DNA of 11,338 nucleotides from Terriglobia bacterium (GTDB lineage Bacteria; Acidobacteriota; Terriglobia; UBA7540): positions 1-11,338 of the forward strand of contig JALHUF010000523.1 of NCBI GenBank assembly GCA_022866195.1, read 5' to 3'. This document shows, piece after piece, positions 6,619-11,338 of this stretch. The translations under genes and the position numbers were made by a program. The notes beneath the pieces were generated by a model. The model did no database searches. It saw nothing but the letters and a program-made list of their open reading frames with translations, and was not told where the DNA came from. The number at the start of each line of letters is the position of its first letter. Position 1 is the first letter of the stretch.

Positions 6619-7368
6619 TTATCCCTTTCGCTTGGCCTGGTCGGCGACGGCCTTGGCGGCGCGCGCAATGGCCTCGGGGTCGCCCAGATAATAGTGCCGG
6701 AGGGGTTTCAGGTCGTCATCAAGCTCATAAACCAAGGGAATCCCTGTGGGGATGTTCAGTTCGACGATGTCCCGATCGGAGACGTTATCGAGATACTTGA
6801 CGAGACCGCGTAAGCTGTTGCCGTGCGCGGCGACAATGACCCGTTTGCCCGTGCGCACCGTCGGGGCAATTGTGTCGAACCAGTAAGGGAGCGTACGCGC
6901 CACCGTATCTTTCAGGCACTCGCTGAGCGGAAGTTCCTCCGGTTTCAGGTCAGCGTAACGGGGGTCTTTGCCGGGATAGCGGTCATCATCGGGAGTCAGC
7001 GCGGGCGGCTGGATGTCATAGCTGCGCCGCCAGATCTTCACCTGCGCTGCGCCGTACTTCGCAGCGGTCTGCGCTTTGTTCAGGCCCTGCAACGCCCCGT
7101 AGTGACGCTCGTTCAGCCGCCAGGTGTTGAAGACGGGAATCCACATCAAGTCCATTTCATCCAGAGCGATCCATAGCGTCCGGATGGCGCGCTTCAATAC
7201 GGAGGTGTAGGCGAGGTCGAACGTGTAGCCTTCCTTCAGCAGAACCCTACCCCCCTCATGTGCTTCCTGAGCTCCCTTCTCACTGAGGTCCACATCAGTC
7301 CAACCGGTGAAGAGATTCTCCTTGTTCCAGGTGCTTTCGCCGTGACGCAGTAAAACCAACTTATGCAT
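6619..7368 (-). CDS. gpmA: 2,3-bisphosphoglycerate-dependent phosphoglycerate mutase
   Basis: 249 residues, the usual length for this cofactor-dependent enzyme, which interconverts 3- and 2-phosphoglycerate in glycolysis and gluconeogenesis in the cytoplasm. The histidine-phosphatase signature [10 protein letters not shown] is at 6-15, with the phosphorylated His9. Other active-site parts are [13 protein letters not shown] (20-32), [11 protein letters not shown] (54-64), the proton-donor region [14 protein letters not shown] (85-98, Glu87) and [15 protein letters not shown] (179-193, His182). [11 protein letters not shown] (206-216) near the C-terminus is also typical. The ATG at 7368 has GGGAGG about 11 bases upstream. 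The gene has its own promoter (7419-7446) and is separated by gaps of about 180-190 bases from alaS and from the transglycosylase gene, so it is probably monocistronic. A 13-base palindrome sits in its short leader. Confidence 0.97.
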   Translation of the reverse strand: MHKLVLLRHGESTWNKENLFTGWTDVDLSEKGAQEAHEGGRVLLKEGYTFDLAYTSVLKRAIRTLWIALDEMDLMWIPVFNTWRLNERHYGALQGLNKAQTAAKYGAAQVKIWRRSYDIQPPALTPDDDRYPGKDPRYADLKPEELPLSECLKDTVARTLPYWFDTIAPTVRTGKRVIVAAHGNSLRGLVKYLDNVSDRDIVELNIPTGIPLVYELDDDLKPLRHYYLGDPEAIARAAKAVADQAKRKG

Positions 7369-7387
7369 GAATGCAGTTCCTCCCGTA

Positions 7388-7400
7388 GGGCAATTTGCCC
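7388..7400. promoter_or_regulatory. 13-base palindrome in the gpmA leader
   Basis: GGGCAAxTTGCCC is a perfect inverted repeat with one central base. It lies between the predicted gpmA transcription start (near 7412) and the Shine-Dalgarno sequence (about 7379-7384). Its position suits a repressor operator or a small hairpin affecting ribosome access; neither is demonstrated. Confidence 0.4.
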
Positions 7401-7418
7401 CTCCCAGTTGAACGTTCC

Positions 7419-7446
7419 ATTATATGCAGAAACCCCGTCGTGCCAA
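7419..7446 (-). promoter_or_regulatory. Sigma70-type promoter for gpmA
   Basis: On the minus strand TTGGCA (7441-7446) and a perfect TATAAT (7419-7424) are separated by 16 bases. The predicted start near 7412 leaves a leader of about 44 bases before the gpmA ATG. Confidence 0.75.
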
Positions 7447-7521
7447 CTCGGGTTTGTGAAATGCGGGTACGTCAAGCAGAGTTTTGTGCTCTTTGGCCAA
7501 CGACTGACTGACCGGTCCTTT

Positions 7522-7556
7522 CAATAGACAATCTACAATCGCCAATCCTCAACGGT
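7522..7556. repeat. Five degenerate tandem heptamers after alaS
   Basis: On the plus strand the bases read CAATAGA, CAATCTA, CAATCGC, CAATCCT, CAACGGT without gaps: five 7-base units all starting with CAA, four with CAAT. The array ends one base before the complement of the alaS stop codon. It is non-coding, and I see no hairpin or T run that would make it a terminator. Confidence 0.65.
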
Positions 7557-7557
7557 C

Positions 7558-10359
7558 TTACAGCATTCTCTCGATGATGGATGGCACCGCCTGGAGGGCT
7601 TCCTCCAGCTTGGCGGGGTTCTTCCCACCGGCTTCGGCCAGGTCTTTGCGGCCCCCGCCCGTGCCTTCGACGATGACCGCGGCTGCTTTGGCGATTTTCC
7701 CCGCGTCCAGCCGGTCGGTGAGGTCCTTCGACACCGCAGCGACCAGGCTTACCTTCTCGTCGGCGACACTGCCCAGCACGATGACTCCGGAACCCAACCG
7801 CGGCCGCAGGTTATCCACCATCTGCCGCATGGCGGCACGGTCCGCGGCCTCGACGCGCGCGGCAACCACGCGCACGCCCTTCACCTCGACGGCGTTTTCG
7901 ACCAGGTCGCCCGCCTGGGCGGCTGCTTGCTTTCTTTGCTGGGATTCCAGTTGCTTGCGCAACCTCTTCTCCGATTCGGTCAGCTTCTCGACAGCTTGCA
8001 GTAGCTCATCCGGCTTGGCCCGGAGCGCTTCGGCCAGCAGCGCCAGCGTCGCGCTGGCTTCCCTCAGATGCTTCAAGACACCCGCGCCCGTCACGGCCTC
8101 AATGCGCCGTGTCCCGGCAGCCACGCTCGATTCGGAAACAATCTTGAACAGCCCGATGTCGCCCGTGCGGCTCACGTGCGTCCCACCGCAGAGTTCTCGC
8201 GAGAAGTCGTTAATCGAGAGCACGCGCACCTTGTCGGCGTACTTTTCCCCGAACAGCGCCATGGCGCCGGAATTGACTGCGGCGTCGAGTTCTAACTCCT
8301 GGGTTTCGACGACTTCGTTCGCCAGGATGCGTTCGTTCACCAGGTCTTCGATGTCGAGCAAATCCTGCGGGTCCAGGGCCGCGTAGTGCGTGAAGTCGAA
8401 GCGCACCCGGTCTGGGGCCACGAGCGATCCAGCTTGCTTCACGTGCGTCCCGAGCGTGTGCCGTAGCGCGGCGTGCAGCAAATGCGTGGCCGTGTGATTA
8501 CGCATTGTGCTAATGCGAAGTTCCTGGTTCACGACAGGGTTTACCAAGTCACTGACCTCGACATGACGCCGGGCGCGGACCTTGTGAAAATGTGTTCCTA
8601 ACAGCTTCGTGCAGCCATGGACGTCAGCCAAGACAGTTTTCCCGTCTGAATCGTAGAGCCATCCGGCATCCCCCACTTGGCCACCGCTCTCCGCGTAGAA
8701 GGGAGTTCGGTCGAGTATCACTTCTCCTTCCTCTCCGGGCTCTAGCTCGCGAAGTGCCGGCGCGTCTAACTTGAAGATTCCGCGCACTATGCAGCCCTTC
8801 GACCGAAGCGTTTCATATCCTTCAAAAACCGTCCCAGGGAGATTCAGATATGCTGGGCTTACCGTCTGCTGGGTTGTTGCTTTCCACGACGCCCGCGCGC
8901 GCTCGCGCTGTTTCTGCATTTCGGCTTCATAGCCTTCGCGGTCAACGGTGAGGCCACAGTTTTTGACGATGTCTTCTACGAAATCAGGTCTAAGCCCGAA
9001 CGTGTCATGGAGCCTAAATAGTTCTGGCCCCGGCACGACACCTGCGCTGCCCGAAGTCACCATCTTTCGAATATGAGCGTCGTTCTGGCGCCGACTGCAA
9101 ACCATAGTCCAAATCTCAAACGTTGGACGGTTTGCAAAGAGCGAGAGCGCTGAATCGACCCCTAGAGGACCGGAAAACGTGATTGGGGTGGTTTTGTAGA
9201 TTTCGAGTGCATCGTCGGAAAGATGCGGTCGAGTTAAATGTAATTCACGTACGCCCACCTGGGTGGTTTGTTTATATCGATCTTCTTCAATCTTGATGGC
9301 CTTGGCGACGTGGTGCTCGGTCTCGATGAGTGCAGGGTACGCGTCCTTCATCATGGCGACAACTTCGCCCGCCAACTTGTAGAGGAACTGTTCGTTCAGG
9401 CCGAGCGTCTGGCCGTGATAGAGGGCGCGGCGCAGAATCAGCCGCAGGACGTAGCCGCGGCCTTCGTTCGAGGGCAGCACGCCGTCGGAGATCAGGAAGG
9501 CCGCGGCGCGGGCGTGGTCGGCGATGATGCGGAGGGAAACATCCGTATCGTGGCTCGTGCCGTACTCCACGTTGGCGAGGTCTGCGGCCTCTTTGATGAG
9601 CGGGCGGAAGAGGTCTGTATCGAAGTTCGAGACCTTGCCTTGGAGGACAGTGCAGAAGCGCTCCAGGCCTGCGCCGGTATCGATGGAAGGGCGGGGCAGG
9701 GGAGTCATGTTCCCCTGCTCGTCGCGGTTGAACTGCATGAAGACCAGATTCCACAGCTCGACGTAGCGACCGCAGTCGCAGGGAAAGGCGCAGTCGGTGT
9801 GGCCGAGGTCGCTGGCTTTTGGTCCGAGGTCGTAGTGGATTTCCGAGCAGGGCCCGCAGGGACCGGTATCGCCCATAGCCCAGAAGTTATCCTTCTCGTC
9901 GAAGCGGAAGATGCGCGCGCGCGGCACGCCGACGCTGGTGGCCCAGATCTCTTCCGCCTCGTCGTCTTCGCGAAAGACGGTGACGTAGAGTTTCTCGCGC
10001 GGAATGGCGAAATCCTTGGTGACCAACTCCCAGGCCCAGGGAATTGCTTCTTTCTTGAAGTAGTCGCCGAAGGAGAAATTGCCCAGCATCTCGAAAAAGG
10101 TGTGATGGCGGGTGGTGCGGCCGACCTGTTCGAGGTCGTTGTGCTTGCCGCCCGCCCGCACGCACTTCTGCGACGAGCAGGCGCGCGTGTAGTCGCGGCG
10201 CTCGCGGCCCAGGAAGACGTCCTTGAACTGGTTCATGCCGGCGTTCGTGAAGAGCAGCGTTGGGTCATTCGCCGGTACCAGCGACGACGAGCGTACCACT
10301 CGATGGGAACGTTCCTCGAAGAACTTCAGGAATCTGCTTCTGATTTCGCTAGAGGTCAT
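7558..10359 (-). CDS. alaS: Alanyl-tRNA synthetase, with an unusual central segment
   Basis: 933 residues from the ATG at 10359. It charges tRNA-Ala and clears misloaded Ser/Gly. The start fits the canonical opening MTSSEIRSRFLKFFEERSH; the open frame extends 22 codons further upstream, but those are encoded by a heptamer repeat array. The class II catalytic core covers about 1-240 (NAGMNQFKDVFLG, RHHTFFEMLGNFSFGDYF, DTGAGLERF), followed by the helical tRNA-recognition domain (about 241-370). The editing domain has zinc-binding HTATH (H622, H626) and CGGTH (C724, H728). A coiled coil (about 780-818) leads to the C-Ala domain with EGTGGGRKDLAEAGG (898-912). The protein is longer than the roughly 875 residues of E. 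coli AlaS. Between VGVREL (368-373) and PGPELFRLHDTFGL lie about 70 residues where about 20 are usual. The reading frame is intact and all catalytic motifs are present, so it is probably functional. It follows recX, a widespread gene order. Confidence 0.96.
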   Translation of the reverse strand: MTSSEIRSRFLKFFEERSHRVVRSSSLVPANDPTLLFTNAGMNQFKDVFLGRERRDYTRACSSQKCVRAGGKHNDLEQVGRTTRHHTFFEMLGNFSFGDYFKKEAIPWAWELVTKDFAIPREKLYVTVFREDDEAEEIWATSVGVPRARIFRFDEKDNFWAMGDTGPCGPCSEIHYDLGPKASDLGHTDCAFPCDCGRYVELWNLVFMQFNRDEQGNMTPLPRPSIDTGAGLERFCTVLQGKVSNFDTDLFRPLIKEAADLANVEYGTSHDTDVSLRIIADHARAAAFLISDGVLPSNEGRGYVLRLILRRALYHGQTLGLNEQFLYKLAGEVVAMMKDAYPALIETEHHVAKAIKIEEDRYKQTTQVGVRELHLTRPHLSDDALEIYKTTPITFSGPLGVDSALSLFANRPTFEIWTMVCSRRQNDAHIRKMVTSGSAGVVPGPELFRLHDTFGLRPDFVEDIVKNCGLTVDREGYEAEMQKQRERARASWKATTQQTVSPAYLNLPGTVFEGYETLRSKGCIVRGIFKLDAPALRELEPGEEGEVILDRTPFYAESGGQVGDAGWLYDSDGKTVLADVHGCTKLLGTHFHKVRARRHVEVSDLVNPVVNQELRISTMRNHTATHLLHAALRHTLGTHVKQAGSLVAPDRVRFDFTHYAALDPQDLLDIEDLVNERILANEVVETQELELDAAVNSGAMALFGEKYADKVRVLSINDFSRELCGGTHVSRTGDIGLFKIVSESSVAAGTRRIEAVTGAGVLKHLREASATLALLAEALRAKPDELLQAVEKLTESEKRLRKQLESQQRKQAAAQAGDLVENAVEVKGVRVVAARVEAADRAAMRQMVDNLRPRLGSGVIVLGSVADEKVSLVAAVSKDLTDRLDAGKIAKAAAVIVEGTGGGRKDLAEAGGKNPAKLEEALQAVPSIIERML

Positions 10360-10364
10360 TTGTT

Positions 10365-10465
10365 CCGAAGTGAGAAGTCTAAGGTGTAAAGGATAAAGTG
10401 TGAAGCACGACCCGGGCAAAGGCAATTCAGCCTTTACCCTTCACACTTTACACTTCAACCTTGCC
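10365..10465. repeat. Head-to-head heptamer arrays between recX and alaS
   Basis: On the plus strand 10431-10465 reads CCTTTAC, CCTTCAC, ACTTTAC, ACTTCAA, CCTTGCC. On the minus strand 10406-10365 reads GCTTCAC, ACTTTAT, CCTTTAC, ACCTTAG, ACTTCTC, ACTTCGG. These are degenerate 7-base units of the same type in opposite orientation. The arms pair over 12 perfect bases (10394-10405 with 10439-10450). Inside lies AAAGGC/GCCTTT (10418-10423 with 10430-10435). A competing pair is CCGGGCAA/TTGCCCGG (10412-10419 with 10461-10468). The arrays run through the recX stop and reach the alaS ribosome site. Confidence 0.75.
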
Positions 10466-10988
10466 CGGCCTCGCATTCCAGCTCCGTCAGAGAAGCTGCT
10501 TCCGCCACGGGGCGAAGTTCGGCCCGTGCGCGCACCGCTTTCATAATAGCATCAGCGGCGAATCCGTGGCGCAGCAAACTCTGGCAGAGGGAAGAGAGCT
10601 TACTGGCAGTGACGGGAAGCCGGACGGTGCGGAGCTTCTTCTCCAGGACGCGCGCGAGGAGTTCCGGCTCGTTGGTTTCCTCGTAGGCCTGGCGGAGGGC
10701 CGGCTCGATGTGGCGATAGTCCACCAGCTTGGCCTTCAGTTCCCGCCGGACGCGGTAGCGCCCGAAGGCCCGATTGCGGGCCAGGGAGGAAGCGTAGTGC
10801 GCGGCGAATTTCTTGTCGTCCAGGTAGCCAAGCTGGCGGAGGCGGGCGATGGCCTCCCGGATGCCGGGGTCTTCGGGGAACTTTCTTTCCAGGGCGCGGC
10901 GCAGCTCGGCCACGGAGTACGCGCGCCGGGCGAGCATGCGCAGCGCCGCCGCATAGGGATCCGGCGCTCCCTGTTTACCTCTTGCCAA
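10455..10988 (-). CDS. recX: Regulatory protein RecX
   Basis: 177 residues, within the usual RecX range. RecX binds RecA filaments and modulates recombination and the SOS response in the cytoplasm. The protein is all-helical with three-helix repeats. The opening ALRMLARRAYSVAELRRALERKF (15-37) and the signature LRQLGYLDDKKFAAHYASSLA followed by RAFGRYRVRRELKAKLV (50-89) are diagnostic of the family. The C-terminal repeat (LSSLCQSLLRHGFAADAI, 131-148) is also typical. The frame opens at a TTG (10988) that overlaps the last 14 bases of pilT. An ATG at residue 18 would cut the first conserved helix, so the TTG with coupling to pilT translation is preferred, although no clear Shine-Dalgarno sequence is visible. 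recA is not in the window. alaS follows after 95 bases. Confidence 0.9.
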   Translation of the reverse strand: MARGKQGAPDPYAAALRMLARRAYSVAELRRALERKFPEDPGIREAIARLRQLGYLDDKKFAAHYASSLARNRAFGRYRVRRELKAKLVDYRHIEPALRQAYEETNEPELLARVLEKKLRTVRLPVTASKLSSLCQSLLRHGFAADAIMKAVRARAELRPVAEAASLTELECEAGQG

Positions 10989-11338
10989 AGCGGTCTGCCT
11001 GGGCGGACCGCTCCATCTCTTCGCGAGCTGCGTCCCCCGTGGTGCGAATGCCGGCGATGCGCAGCTTGAACTCGTCGGGGTTCGTCGAATTCGCCAGCGC
11101 TTCGTCGAGCGTGATCAGCCCTTGGTTGTATAGGTCATACAGCGACTGATCGAAGGTCTGCATCCCGTATTGCGACGTGCCGGCGGCGATGGCGTCGTGG
11201 ATCAGTCGGGTCTTCTCTTGGTTGATGATGCAGTCGCGGATGTACTCGGTGGTGATCAGGACTTCCACGGCTGGCACCCGTCCGATGCCGTCGGACTTCC
11301 TTACCAGGCGCTGGGAGATGACCGCCTTGAGCGTGGTC
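10975..11338 (-). CDS. pilT: Type IV pilus retraction ATPase PilT, C-terminal part (5' end outside window)
   Basis: 120 residues up to TAA at 10975-10977. The frame runs to the window edge, so the true start and the Walker A and B motifs lie beyond 11338. The visible part begins TTLKAVISQRLVRKSDGIGRVPAVEVLI, the conserved stretch after the Walker B/His-box region of PilT-type secretion ATPases. It continues with INQEKTRLIHDAIAAG, GMQTFDQSLYDLYNQGLIT and LDEALANSTNPDEFKLRIAGI. The GMQTFDQSL...G.I..DEAL..A..P.. pattern is the PilT/PilU C-terminal domain, which separates it from the assembly ATPase PilB. PilT powers pilus retraction at the cytoplasmic face of the inner membrane. PilU cannot be excluded from the C-terminus alone. 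It overlaps recX by 14 bases. Confidence 0.9.
   Translation of the reverse strand, partial: TTLKAVISQRLVRKSDGIGRVPAVEVLITTEYIRDCIINQEKTRLIHDAIAAGTSQYGMQTFDQSLYDLYNQGLITLDEALANSTNPDEFKLRIAGIRTTGDAAREEMERSAQADRFGKR

Noticed and set aside
9050..9240. Intein or intron in alaS
   Set aside because: The extra segment is only about 50-60 residues, without splice-junction residues or an endonuclease motif, and the frame is continuous.
9268..10389. Open frame of 373 codons on the plus strand opposite alaS
   Set aside because: It is the antisense shadow of highly conserved alaS codons in GC-rich DNA and shows no recognisable domain.
10360..10425. Upstream extension of alaS by 22 codons
   Set aside because: The extension is encoded by the heptamer array and is unlike any AlaS N-terminus; the family start MTSSEIRS fits the ATG at 10359.
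10360..10454. T-box or other amino-acid leader for alaS
   Set aside because: The region is too short, lacks the T-box sequence, and is explained by heptamer repeats.

Overview
The window looks like chromosomal DNA of a GC-rich member of the Acidobacteriota. This rests on the C-terminal tail of a protein resembling the acidobacterial VWFA-related family at the left edge, a protein resembling the acidobacterial DUF6599 family, the style of the secreted acetylesterase and AMIN amidase, and short 7-8 nt tandem repeats in intergenic DNA. The lineage is inferred from family recognition, not measured. All genes but the first lie on the minus strand, so the region is best read from right to left.

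Layout in the direction of transcription: the C-terminus of PilT (type IV pilus retraction ATPase, cut by the window end) overlaps recX. recX is followed by alaS, the same recX-alaS order known from many bacteria (recA-recX-alaS in E. coli). gpmA follows from its own promoter. Next is a likely cell-wall operon with a good extended -10 promoter and a long, foldable leader: a secreted lytic transglycosylase, a secreted TPR-AMIN-amidase_3 peptidoglycan amidase, and a membrane-anchored DUF6599-like protein. A tRNA-Thr(CGU) gene follows, with a near-consensus promoter and a perfect 14-bp inverted repeat in its leader. The last minus-strand gene is a secreted sialate O-acetylesterase-like SGNH esterase, which converges on the 3' end of the VWFA-like gene.

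Functionally, gpmA, alaS, recX and the tRNA are housekeeping genes. The transglycosylase and amidase cut complementary bonds in peptidoglycan (glycan strand and stem peptide) and probably act together in the periplasm. The partner role of the DUF6599-like protein is unknown. I see no mobile element, CRISPR array or defence system.

The less ordinary signals are non-coding or mosaic: (i) head-to-head heptamer arrays that fill the recX-alaS junction and can form competing hairpins, with another heptamer array just after alaS; (ii) a segment of about 50-60 residues in AlaS that I cannot match to the usual family layout, lying in a stretch of about 48% GC next to DNA of about 65% GC; (iii) the structured leader of the transglycosylase gene; (iv) the long hairpin between the tRNA promoter and the tRNA. 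Start sites were corrected for alaS (10359) and the transglycosylase (6397). The amidase and recX appear to start with TTG.
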